64,000 bases of DNA from Rikenella microfusus (GTDB lineage: Bacteria; Bacteroidota; Bacteroidia; Bacteroidales; VadinHA17). The DNA is taken from positions 1 through 64,000 of the forward strand of contig DZBJ01000009.1 in assembly GCA_022736275.1 (NCBI GenBank), written 5' to 3'. This document shows, in pieces, positions 41,975 through 52,160 of this stretch. The notes under the pieces are model-generated. The model did not search any database. It was not told the DNA's origin and was given only the letters and a program-made list of their open reading frames with translations. The translations under genes were made by a program, and so were the position numbers. How positions within the stretch are numbered: the first letter of the stretch is position 1; each line of letters begins with the position of its first letter.

Positions 41975-44900
41975 ATGAGCCTGACTTCATACATACTCAT
42001 TCTCTTATTATCGTTTTCAGGTTTGTTTTGTGGCACATCAGTCCCGGAAGCGGCAGTATATCACCGGAGTTCAGAAGATGAAGCAATTCGTGATTCATCT
42101 GCGATGGTTCTGGCTGACCTGAATGATTCCCTTTTATGGCTTCTTGAGAATGACAGGGCATCATCTGCTTCAGAAGAAATTGCGACCGTCATTGAGTCTC
42201 TGCTCTCTGAGGGCAGGACAGCTGAAAAGGTTCTTATCTCTGATTCATACTATATACTGGGGCACTACTATCTCAACAATAAAAGATATAGCCAGGCATC
42301 CGACTATTTTTCAAAATCGGTTGCTTACAGGGAACAATCAGGGCTTTCAGACCGCAGGTATGCCTTGGGACTGAGCAATAACTCAGTTGCCCTGCTGCAG
42401 GCAGGAGATTATTCCTGGGCATATGCCCAGGGTATAAAGGGTCTTAAGGCCAGGAGGGCTGTCTCCGGGAATGATTCCTCTTCACTGGCCGCCAATTATC
42501 TTAATCTCGCGAGCATCTGCCTTGAGATGAATGATCCGGTGAAGGTCATTACTCTGGCAGAAGCCGGACTTGACCTTGCAAAGCAATATCCTGAAAGAAT
42601 TCAGGCCAAAGTAAAGGCTGACCTGTACCAGGTCATCGGGCTGAGCCTCTACCGCACATCGGAATATACCAAGTCACTTGTCTACTGTCGTGAGGCACTC
42701 AGGCTCTACGAGATTGACAAGGACGGAAGCAGAGACTCAAAGCTCCTGATCATGAACACTATTTCCCAACTATACCGCCGTCTCAACCAACCCCTGGAAG
42801 CAGAGGATTTTTTCAGGAAAGGGCTTGCCTTTCAGGCCGGGGGGAAAATTCAGGACAAGTACCTGCTCTATATTAATTATGCTGATTTTCTGGCTGAGAA
42901 CGGACGGACAAAGGAGGGAGAGAAGGTAATGAACGACGGCATCATAAATGTCAGGAGGGAATATGGGCGCAAAAGCCGCGAGTACTGCATGATGATGGCA
43001 TCGGCAGGTGAGTTTGTCTCCCAGACCACCAAAGACTCAGAGCGTGCGATTGAGATGTTCGATGAGTGTTACCCCTATGTGGAAAACCACCCGTGGGATG
43101 TCTCAATGAGGAAATACTTCATTGTCAAGTATGCACAGACACTATTTGATGCAGGAATGTACGGTAATGTTCTGGAGATCAGCAATGACATGCCTCTTCC
43201 TGCCGCTGAAACAGTCAGCGATCCGCTATACCTGAACTCCGCAGTCTCTTTTTCGGAAGATGATATTCAACTGTTGCTTATACGTTACAGGTCGCTTAAC
43301 GCACTGATCCGCGACGACAGCAACACTGAACTTCTGAGGGATGCAGTTGCAACCGGCAGGATGATTGTTTCCGTTTATGACCGCCAGAGGCTTGAGATGA
43401 GTGAAGATGAGAGCCGTACGAATCTCAGCGCCTTCTCAAGGGAGATATACACCGGGATGATTGAAAACTATCAGCAGCTTTATGACCTGACCCATGACCG
43501 TGAGTCGCTTGAGGGCCTATTTGAGTTTTCGGAAAGGAGCAAAGTGGCAGGATTTCTCGCTACGATGCGTGAGCTTAATGCCACCAGGTTTTCTCTCCCG
43601 GAAGAGTTGGTGACACTTGAAAATGAGATATGTAAGGAGATAGGGCTATACCGGGAACTTATCGAAGGCGAACTGGCCAGGGCCTTGCCTGACAGCCTGC
43701 GGCTGGCAACATGGGAGAGCGTTACATTCCGGCTGCTGAGATCGCGTGACTCACTGGTAAAGATCTTTGAGGATAATTACCCCGCATATTACAATCTGAA
43801 GTTCCGGAATGAGGTTACCCGGCTCAGGGATGTCACAGGTGTGACAGGTAAAAAATCAAACCTCCTGAGTTATGTTCTGACGGAGGATAAGCTGTTTATT
43901 TTTATAATAAACCGGAGAGGGACGGAGGTTATTACGCGTGACATTGATTCCACATTCTTTTCCTCGCTCATAAGTTTCAGAAACATGCTCTCCTCCAGGC
44001 CGCTGACAACCACTGTCAGGCAGCCCTTCAATGATTACATGGATCTGGCATTCGATCTTTACAGGGTATTGCTTGAGCCTGCCGTTCCCTTTCTGCAGGG
44101 CGACAAGATCATCATTTCACCTGACAACATCCTTTCATATCTCCCCTTCGAGACCCTCGTGACAGAGGAATTCAGGAGTCCTGAGCTTCTTTACCGTGAG
44201 GTTCCCTTTGCCCTGAAGGAATACAGGTTTTCCTACATATACAGTGTCACGCTCTCCTCAGAGACACAGCAGCGAAGCCGTAGTCTCAGCAACAGTCTTG
44301 TTGCTTTTGCTCCTGACTATGAAGGAATGGAGATTGATGATTCGCTGCTGATGGCCTGGCCCGTTCTGAGGGGTGAGATACGGAGCCTTCCCTATGCAGT
44401 GCTGGAGTCAGAGGATGCCGTTGACCAGTGCGGCGGAAAAGCCTTTATTGCTGAAGAAGCCACTGAGGGAGCTTACAAGAAGGATGCCCGGCATTATCAG
44501 ATCATTCACATGGCGATGCATACCCTTGTCAATGATAACGATCCGGCATATTCGAAAATGATTTTTTCGGCATCCCGGGATGGCAGTGATGATGGCATGC
44601 TGAACACCTACGAGGTCTACAGCGTGCCTGTAAACGCCATGATGGTCGTACTCAGTTCATGCAACACCGGAGTCGGCAAGCTTGTAACCGGGGAGGGAAT
44701 ACTTAGCCTGGCCCGCGGCTTTCTCTATGCCGGCAGCCGGTCTGTTGTAATGTCAATGTGGGCAGTTGAAGACAAATCCGCTTCAACAGTTATACAATCC
44801 TTTTACAAAAACATGAGAAGCGGTCAGACAAAAAGCTCGGCACTGCGTGATGCCCGTCTGAAATTTCTCCGGTCAGCCGACCAGGGTCGGTCGCATCCAT

Positions 44901-45040
44901 ATTACTGGTCGGCCCTGGTGATTTATGGTGATGATACCCCGCTCTGGTTCAACCGGATCCGGCTCTACAGCTCACTGCTCCTCTTCCTGATAGCGGTGGC
45001 AGCTCTGATTGCAGTGGTCTACACACGACCAAGGTCCTGA
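41975..45040 (+). CDS. Membrane-tethered TPR-CHAT protease
   Basis: A 1021-residue protein. After a signal peptide (about 1-20), TPR-like helices fill residues ~30-430, a helical linker follows, and a C-terminal CHAT domain, a caspase-like cysteine peptidase, spans about 680-990. The catalytic dyad is H849 (HMAMHT) and C896 (LSSCNTGVG). GEGILSLARGFLYAGSRSVVMSMW is a strongly conserved CHAT stretch. A final hydrophobic segment (about 998-1016) would anchor the C-terminus in the membrane, leaving TPR and CHAT outside the cytoplasm. I chose ATG 41975 over a preceding TTG. It overlaps the convergent sigma-factor gene by 22 bases. Substrate unknown; the neighbouring peptide or the anti-sigma-like protein are candidates. 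Confidence 0.88.
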   Translation: MSLTSYILILLLSFSGLFCGTSVPEAAVYHRSSEDEAIRDSSAMVLADLNDSLLWLLENDRASSASEEIATVIESLLSEGRTAEKVLISDSYYILGHYYLNNKRYSQASDYFSKSVAYREQSGLSDRRYALGLSNNSVALLQAGDYSWAYAQGIKGLKARRAVSGNDSSSLAANYLNLASICLEMNDPVKVITLAEAGLDLAKQYPERIQAKVKADLYQVIGLSLYRTSEYTKSLVYCREALRLYEIDKDGSRDSKLLIMNTISQLYRRLNQPLEAEDFFRKGLAFQAGGKIQDKYLLYINYADFLAENGRTKEGEKVMNDGIINVRREYGRKSREYCMMMASAGEFVSQTTKDSERAIEMFDECYPYVENHPWDVSMRKYFIVKYAQTLFDAGMYGNVLEISNDMPLPAAETVSDPLYLNSAVSFSEDDIQLLLIRYRSLNALIRDDSNTELLRDAVATGRMIVSVYDRQRLEMSEDESRTNLSAFSREIYTGMIENYQQLYDLTHDRESLEGLFEFSERSKVAGFLATMRELNATRFSLPEELVTLENEICKEIGLYRELIEGELARALPDSLRLATWESVTFRLLRSRDSLVKIFEDNYPAYYNLKFRNEVTRLRDVTGVTGKKSNLLSYVLTEDKLFIFIINRRGTEVITRDIDSTFFSSLISFRNMLSSRPLTTTVRQPFNDYMDLAFDLYRVLLEPAVPFLQGDKIIISPDNILSYLPFETLVTEEFRSPELLYREVPFALKEYRFSYIYSVTLSSETQQRSRSLSNSLVAFAPDYEGMEIDDSLLMAWPVLRGEIRSLPYAVLESEDAVDQCGGKAFIAEEATEGAYKKDARHYQIIHMAMHTLVNDNDPAYSKMIFSASRDGSDDGMLNTYEVYSVPVNAMMVVLSSCNTGVGKLVTGEGILSLARGFLYAGSRSVVMSMWAVEDKSASTVIQSFYKNMRSGQTKSSALRDARLKFLRSADQGRSHPYYWSALVIYGDDTPLWFNRIRLYSSLLLFLIAVAALIAVVYTRPRS

Positions 45041-45585
45041 TACTCAGGATCAGTCTTGATGATCTCCATCAGAGCCTCCTTGCACAGGTACTTCTTCCTC
45101 CGTGCATAAGACTCGTTCTTCAGCGACATCCTTCGCGCTATCTCCTCATAGGTATGTCCCTCGCTGTAAAGGGTAAGCATCATCTGGCAATCCTCCTTCA
45201 GCAGTGCGAATGACCTGGTGACAATCCTCTCAAGGGTAGCGCCGGAAAGATCTTCCGTATCAGGAAAGTCCTCAGGATCACTGTCAAGCGAGGTGAGACG
45301 GGAACGGTAACGGAGCTGGGTGTTCCAGATATTCCTGGCCACTCCGAAGAAGTAGCCCTTCAGATCGCCTGTCAGGGTGAGATTACCACCGGTAACCTGC
45401 TTGTAAAGGATTACAACCGTTTCCTGAAGCACGTCGTAAACATCGTCATCAGACCCGCTGTTCTTCCTCAGATGATCCCGGATAACCTCATAGTAAGCAT
45501 CATAGAGGTAGGTAAGAATACGGTTGTCCTGTCTCCTTATCCCATCAATGATGTCACTGTCCGAATACTTCTTGAATAATCCCAA
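45019..45585 (-). CDS. ECF-type RNA polymerase sigma factor
   Basis: A 188-residue sigma-70 family protein. Region 2 covers about residues 20-95 (DVLQETVVILYKQV and LKGYFFGVARNIWN); region 4 covers about 125-180 (LYSEGHTYEEIARRMSLKNESYARRKKYLCKEAL, with the HTH). The long spacing between regions and the RRKK-rich helix are typical of Bacteroidota ECF factors linked to CHAT/TPR loci. It overlaps the CHAT gene's end by 22 bases and is divergent from the C39 transporter. A CAAATATA box (45603-45610; minus TATATTTG) is its likely -7 element. The likely anti-sigma factor is at 40686-41432. Confidence 0.87.
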   Translation of the reverse strand: MGLFKKYSDSDIIDGIRRQDNRILTYLYDAYYEVIRDHLRKNSGSDDDVYDVLQETVVILYKQVTGGNLTLTGDLKGYFFGVARNIWNTQLRYRSRLTSLDSDPEDFPDTEDLSGATLERIVTRSFALLKEDCQMMLTLYSEGHTYEEIARRMSLKNESYARRKKYLCKEALMEIIKTDPEYQDLGRV

Positions 45586-45602
45586 GGAAGCGCTTTAGTT
45601 GG

Positions 45603-45697
45603 CAAATATAGTATTTCCGGAACCGTTTTCAGAAAAATGTCCCGCCGGAGCTTTTGCCGTACTGTCTCCTGCAGTAGGCAAAATATGGATATATTTG
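45603..45697. promoter_or_regulatory. Divergent -7 boxes between sigma-factor and C39 transporter genes
   Basis: TATATTTG occurs on the plus strand at 45690-45697, about 31 bases before the transporter ATG, and on the minus strand at the complement of 45603-45610, about 18 bases before the sigma-factor start. Both fit TAnnTTTG, but neither has a convincing -33 TTTG at the usual spacing. Confidence 0.5.
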
Positions 45698-45728
45698 CAC
45701 GGACTTAATCGAATTGTACTGTTGCTAT

Positions 45729-47915
45729 ATGACTTATCCTTTTGTAAGGCAATATGATGCAATGGACTGTGGCCCGGCTTGTATCAGTATGATAGCGCTG
45801 TGGCACGGGAAGCGCCTCTCTCTTGAGACAATCAGGAAACGTGCCTGGATTACGCGTGAGGGTGTCTCTTTCCTGGGATTGAAGACTGCCGCCGGCAGCA
45901 TGGGCTTCAGAGCGACAGGGGTGAAGGTGCCCTTCAGCAGGCTCGCCGCAGATGCTCCGCTACCATGCATAGTCCATTGGCAGCAGAACCACTTCATAGT
46001 GGTCAACAGGATCACCGCGGGAAAGGTATGCGTCAGTGACCCTGCCATCGGAAGGTTGACGATGACCCATGAAGAGTTCATGAAGGGGTGGGTTCCCGGC
46101 GAGTCCGGCGGGGAGCCCGCCGGCATGGCACTGTTGCTGGAGCCAGGTCCGGGGTTCGCTGCACTGGAGAACGAACCCCCGCCGAAGGGGGGATTTGAAT
46201 TTTTGCTCCCTTACCTTAAACCATACCGCAGGCAGATAATTATTCTCCTTGCCGGCCTGGTTGCCGGCAGCGCCATACAGCTTGTTTTTCCGTTCCTGAC
46301 CCAGGCTATCATCGACAGGGGTATTTCCGGCAGTGACATCAGGTTGATCTACCTGATCCTTGCTGGCCAGATGGCGCTCATCCTTGGCCGCATGGCAGTT
46401 GAATTCTCACGTGGCTGGCTGCTGCTGCAACTGGGTACTAAACTCAATATCAGTATAGTATCGGACTTCCTGGCCCGTCTGATGGATCTGCCGATAGCAT
46501 ACTTCGACACCAAACTGAATGGCGACATACTGCAGAGAATAGATGACAACACGCGCATTGAAAACTATCTGACATCGTCAAGTCTGGCCATACTCTTTTC
46601 CCTTTTCAACTTTGCAGTATTCGGCGTGGTGCTGGGCATCTACAGTCTCCAGGTCCTCCTTGTTTTCATAACGGGAACTGCCTTGTATATACTCTATGTC
46701 ACCCTCTTCATGCCATCACGTGAGCGGCTTGACAATGTAAGGTTCATACAGATGGCCGAGGCAGGCAACAAGATGATCAATATCGTCAACGGCATGCAGG
46801 AGATTAAGCTGGCTGGAAATGAGGCCGCCAACAGACGCGATTGGGAGAGCCATCAGAAGGAGATATACCGAACCCGGGTCAGGGGACTCAGGATACTTCA
46901 GTTTCAGACAGCGGGAGGGACACTCATTCATGAGTCATTAAACATCATTATTACTGTAATCTCGGCAACTCTTGTCATCAATGGATCAATGACCCTGGGG
47001 ATGATGCTCGCGGTACAGTTCATCACCGGCCAGCTGAACGGACCTGTATCGCAGATAGTCAACTTCATGAGAGCAACGCAGGATGCCAGGATAAGCCTTG
47101 AACGACTCGCTGAGGTGCATGCCATGGAGAGTGAGGAACAGGGTGATGCCACAGAAGTATCCGTAATGCCGGACAGGGTGGACATCACCTGCAAAGAGCT
47201 CTCATTCAGATATGAAGGACCCGGATCACCATGGGTAATCAAGGATCTTAATCTGGTGATCCCGGCCGGAAAGATAACTGCTGTGGTGGGAGAGAGCGGC
47301 TCAGGCAAAACAACCTTGCTCAAGCTTCTGATGGGATTCTACCCGCCTTCTGAAGGATCAATAATGATTGGCGGGAGAAAGCTTGAGGATATAAGCGTTG
47401 GTTCACTCAGGAAGGCAACAGGAGCGGTGATGCAGGAGGGATATATCTTCCCGGATACCATTCTCGGCAACATTGCACCGGGAACGGATGCCCCTGACAT
47501 GGAAAGAGTAGCACAGGCCGTAAGTGTTGCACATCTCAGTCCGTTAACCGATACCCTTCCTTCGGGACTGAAGACACGGGTAGGTCAGGGAGGTCACGGA
47601 CTGAGCCAGGGGCAGAAACAGAGGATTCTGATAGCCAGGGTGGTTTACAAGCAGCCGTCACTGCTGCTTCTTGATGAGGCTACCAGCGCCCTTGACGCAT
47701 CGAACGAGAGGATGATAGTTGAGAACCTGGCCGGCTTTTATTCTGGCAGAACAGTGGTGATTGTGGCTCACCGACTGAGTACCGTACGGCACGCTGACAT
47801 GATCGTGGTGCTTGAACACGGTACGGTTGCTGAAAGCGGAACCCATGAGGAACTCACACAGGTGAGGGGAACTTACTACAGGCTCATAAGAGACCAGCTT
47901 GAGCTGGGACATTGA
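45729..47915 (+). CDS. C39 peptidase-containing ABC transporter (PCAT)
   Basis: A 728-residue bacteriocin-type exporter that cleaves double-glycine leaders and exports the peptide. The N-terminal C39 domain has C14 (RQYDAMDCGPAC; Q8 is the oxyanion Gln), H88 (NHFIVV) and D104 (SDPAIG). A six-segment membrane domain spans about 150-440. The ABC domain shows Walker A GESGSGKTT, signature LSQGQKQR, Walker B LLLLDEATSALD and an H-loop AHRLST. I chose ATG 45729 over an upstream TTG because it puts the C39 domain at the start. The only leader peptide seen is at 41626-41763. No HlyD-type adaptor or TolC-type gene is adjacent. Confidence 0.94.
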   Translation: MTYPFVRQYDAMDCGPACISMIALWHGKRLSLETIRKRAWITREGVSFLGLKTAAGSMGFRATGVKVPFSRLAADAPLPCIVHWQQNHFIVVNRITAGKVCVSDPAIGRLTMTHEEFMKGWVPGESGGEPAGMALLLEPGPGFAALENEPPPKGGFEFLLPYLKPYRRQIIILLAGLVAGSAIQLVFPFLTQAIIDRGISGSDIRLIYLILAGQMALILGRMAVEFSRGWLLLQLGTKLNISIVSDFLARLMDLPIAYFDTKLNGDILQRIDDNTRIENYLTSSSLAILFSLFNFAVFGVVLGIYSLQVLLVFITGTALYILYVTLFMPSRERLDNVRFIQMAEAGNKMINIVNGMQEIKLAGNEAANRRDWESHQKEIYRTRVRGLRILQFQTAGGTLIHESLNIIITVISATLVINGSMTLGMMLAVQFITGQLNGPVSQIVNFMRATQDARISLERLAEVHAMESEEQGDATEVSVMPDRVDITCKELSFRYEGPGSPWVIKDLNLVIPAGKITAVVGESGSGKTTLLKLLMGFYPPSEGSIMIGGRKLEDISVGSLRKATGAVMQEGYIFPDTILGNIAPGTDAPDMERVAQAVSVAHLSPLTDTLPSGLKTRVGQGGHGLSQGQKQRILIARVVYKQPSLLLLDEATSALDASNERMIVENLAGFYSGRTVVIVAHRLSTVRHADMIVVLEHGTVAESGTHEELTQVRGTYYRLIRDQLELGH

Positions 47916-48104
47916 TCAGATACCCTGTTTCTTTCCTGAATAAGGCTCGTAATCATCAGGCTGACCGGAGAGGCTGCTTTTATTCCCGGTTTTTTTTGCC
48001 GCAAAGCCCCCTGAAGCTCCTTTCTTCTTAGCATGGCGCAGGTAGAGGTTGAGACCAACAAGTGCCAGCATGCCTGCCAGGATAATAATGTCTTTCTTTT
48101 CCAT
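47916..48104 (-). CDS. Small single-pass membrane protein
   Basis: A 62-residue protein with one membrane segment at about residues 5-22 (IIILAGMLALVGLNLYL), followed by a basic, Gly/Ser/Lys-rich tail. I chose ATG 48104; a longer frame to 48203 has no family-like content. It is convergent with the C39 transporter (its last base abuts the transporter stop). I do not recognise the family. Confidence 0.5.
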   Translation of the reverse strand: MEKKDIIILAGMLALVGLNLYLRHAKKKGASGGFAAKKTGNKSSLSGQPDDYEPYSGKKQGI

Positions 48105-48290
48105 TGTTAATTCGACTGAATCAGAACCAACAAATTTAACCATTTTAGTTTTCAGCCAGGCATGAGGTTCATTTAAATGATGTATTGGTTTGAGTTTTAC
48201 CAATAATCCATTATTTTCGTGGTTTGAAAAAATGGGGGAGGGAGCTGCATTGCATCCACCTTTGCCAGACGCACTGAAGAAAAAGGATTA

Positions 48291-50489
48291 ATGATGACTA
48301 CAAGAGATCCGAAAGACTCTGTTCATGAAGAACAATTCAATGCCGGAGAAAAGGCATTTGAATCTACGGAAGAGACATTGAATGAAAAAGCTGAAACAGG
48401 TCAGCCGGTGGTTGAAGCCGGAACTGATCATGATGTTGCCATGCCCGAAGATGCCGTGAAGGCAGAAAGTGTTGCGGTTACTGATGAGGAATCCGAGCCC
48501 GAAGATGCCGTGAAGGCAGAAAGTGTTGCGGTTACTGATGAGGAATCCGGTGAGGAGGCAACCCGGGCTGATGAGCCCGTGGAGGCGAAATCTCCCGTTG
48601 CTCAAATCCCGGATGATGACTCTGCTGAGATGATCTCTGCCGAAGGGAAGTCAGCAGATGCTGAATCCGATGATGAGCCATCCGTGAATCGAGATGATGA
48701 CACTGACGCAGATGATGAGCCCGCAGAGGAGCATGTCAACTATGATGAGATCGAACTTCCCCCGGTTGATTACAGCGGTTTCACAAGAAGGGAGCTGGTG
48801 GAGACTCTTGCGCTCATTGTAGAAAACAGGCCTCCGTCGGAGATCGTTGATGATGTGAGCAGGATCAAGGAGCTGTTTTACAAAAAGACCAAGGTTGAAT
48901 TCAACGAGAAGCGCCTGAACTTTGCCAAGGAGGGAGGCAATATTGATGAATACAGGCCTGAGCCCGATGAACTGGAGAACAGAATAAAGATCATCCTGGA
49001 GACATACCGCATCAGGAGAAGCGATTATAACAGGGTACAGGAGAGCGAAAAGCAGGCAAACCTCCGCAAGAAGCTTGAGATTGTAGAGCAGATAAAAGAG
49101 CTTGTTAACAGGGAGGAGGCCATCAACAAGACCTTCCAGGAGTTCAGAAACCTGCAGAACGAATGGCATTCAACGGGCATAGTGCCGCAGTCTGCCCTTA
49201 AGGACCTGTGGGAGAATTATCACCACAGTGTGGAGATCTTCTATGATTATATCAAGATCAACCGTGAGCTCAGGGACCTTGACCTGAAGAAGAACCTCGA
49301 GATAAAGATAACCCTGTGTGAGAAAGCAGAGGAACTTCTTCTTGAACCAAACGCCGTCACAGCCTTTAAGCTCCTCCAGGATTATCACAACAACTGGCGT
49401 GAGATAGGGCCGGTACCCCACGAGAACAAAAACGATGTCTGGGAGCGGTTTCGCGAGGCCACCTCAATGGTCAACAAGAGACACCATGAGTTCTTTGAGA
49501 AGCAGAAGGATGATCAGAAAAAGAACCTCGACGCCAAGACAGCCCTTTGCGAGAAGGCAGAGGAAATTGCTGCGGGCGATATACTCACCTTTGCCGATTT
49601 CAAGGAAAAATCGGATGCCATAATGGAGTGTCAGAAACTCTGGAGAACAATCGGGTTTGCTCCTAAAAAGCACAATAATAAGATATATCAGCGGTTCAGG
49701 ACAGCATGCGATAAATTCTTTGAAAAGAAGCGCGCATTCTTTGCCGAGAGCAAGGAGACGCAGGTCAGAAACCTGCAGCTCAAGACTGAGCTCTGCATGA
49801 AGGCTGAAGCTCTTCAGGAGAGCACCGACTGGAAGGAGACATCGGACATGCTCATAAGACTGCAGAAAGAGTGGAAAGAAATCGGTCCGGTACCTAAAAA
49901 ATACTCTGAAAAGATATGGAAGCGTTTTCGCGTGGCCTGTGACGCATTCTTTACCCGCAAAACGGAATATTTCCAGGGCAGAGATACCTCTTATGAAGAT
50001 AATCTCAACGCCAAGCTTGCCATACTGTCGGAGATCGATGCATTCGATCCGGGAGAGGATATGAAGGCAGGCTTTGAGATGCTAAAGGATATTCAGAGGC
50101 GGTGGACGGAAATAGGTTATGTCCCGTTCAACCGCAAGGAGGAGATAGCACGCCGTTACAAGGAGTCACTGAATAAACAGTTTGACAGGCTGAAACTCGA
50201 TGACGAGGACAAGAACATCCTCAGGTACAGGAGCAAGGTTGACAGTGCCAGATCAAACCCGCGCACGGCCAGGAAAGTAAGGAACGAGCGGGAAAAATTC
50301 TTCAGCAGGATCAAGCAGCTTGAGAGTGATATAGTTCTTTGGGAGAACAACATAGGTTTCTTCGCCAAATCAGCCAATGCTGACACAATGATCAGGGAAG
50401 TCAGGGAGAAGATTGAGGATGCCCGGAGAAATATAAAGATCCTTGAAGAGAAGGTGAAGCTGATTGACAGTTCCATGTATGAAGACTAG
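48291..50489 (+). CDS. DUF349 domain protein with acidic N-terminus
   Basis: A 732-residue protein. Residues 1-160 are very acidic and low complexity and include a perfect tandem duplication of 18 residues (PEDAVKAESVAVTDEESE; see 48444-48549). The rest is about five DUF349 repeats of ~70 residues, each with a core like WREIGPVPHENKNDVWERFR, WRTIGFAPKKHNNKIYQRF or WKEIGPVPKKYSEKIWKRF. A coiled-coil end follows. DUF349 proteins of Bacteroidota are cytoplasmic and of unknown function. It precedes pyrG by 36 bases. Confidence 0.88.
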   Translation: MMTTRDPKDSVHEEQFNAGEKAFESTEETLNEKAETGQPVVEAGTDHDVAMPEDAVKAESVAVTDEESEPEDAVKAESVAVTDEESGEEATRADEPVEAKSPVAQIPDDDSAEMISAEGKSADAESDDEPSVNRDDDTDADDEPAEEHVNYDEIELPPVDYSGFTRRELVETLALIVENRPPSEIVDDVSRIKELFYKKTKVEFNEKRLNFAKEGGNIDEYRPEPDELENRIKIILETYRIRRSDYNRVQESEKQANLRKKLEIVEQIKELVNREEAINKTFQEFRNLQNEWHSTGIVPQSALKDLWENYHHSVEIFYDYIKINRELRDLDLKKNLEIKITLCEKAEELLLEPNAVTAFKLLQDYHNNWREIGPVPHENKNDVWERFREATSMVNKRHHEFFEKQKDDQKKNLDAKTALCEKAEEIAAGDILTFADFKEKSDAIMECQKLWRTIGFAPKKHNNKIYQRFRTACDKFFEKKRAFFAESKETQVRNLQLKTELCMKAEALQESTDWKETSDMLIRLQKEWKEIGPVPKKYSEKIWKRFRVACDAFFTRKTEYFQGRDTSYEDNLNAKLAILSEIDAFDPGEDMKAGFEMLKDIQRRWTEIGYVPFNRKEEIARRYKESLNKQFDRLKLDDEDKNILRYRSKVDSARSNPRTARKVRNEREKFFSRIKQLESDIVLWENNIGFFAKSANADTMIREVREKIEDARRNIKILEEKVKLIDSSMYED
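48444..48549 (+). repeat. 54-bp tandem duplication inside the DUF349 gene
   Basis: The unit starting at 48444 repeats at 48498 with 52 identical bases, and adds 18 residues to the acidic N-terminus. A perfect copy implies a recent event or ongoing slippage. Confidence 0.92.
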
Positions 50490-52130
<1,641 letters not shown>

Positions 52131-52160
52131 TTAGTAATTCAAACAAGTAGCAATAAAAGA

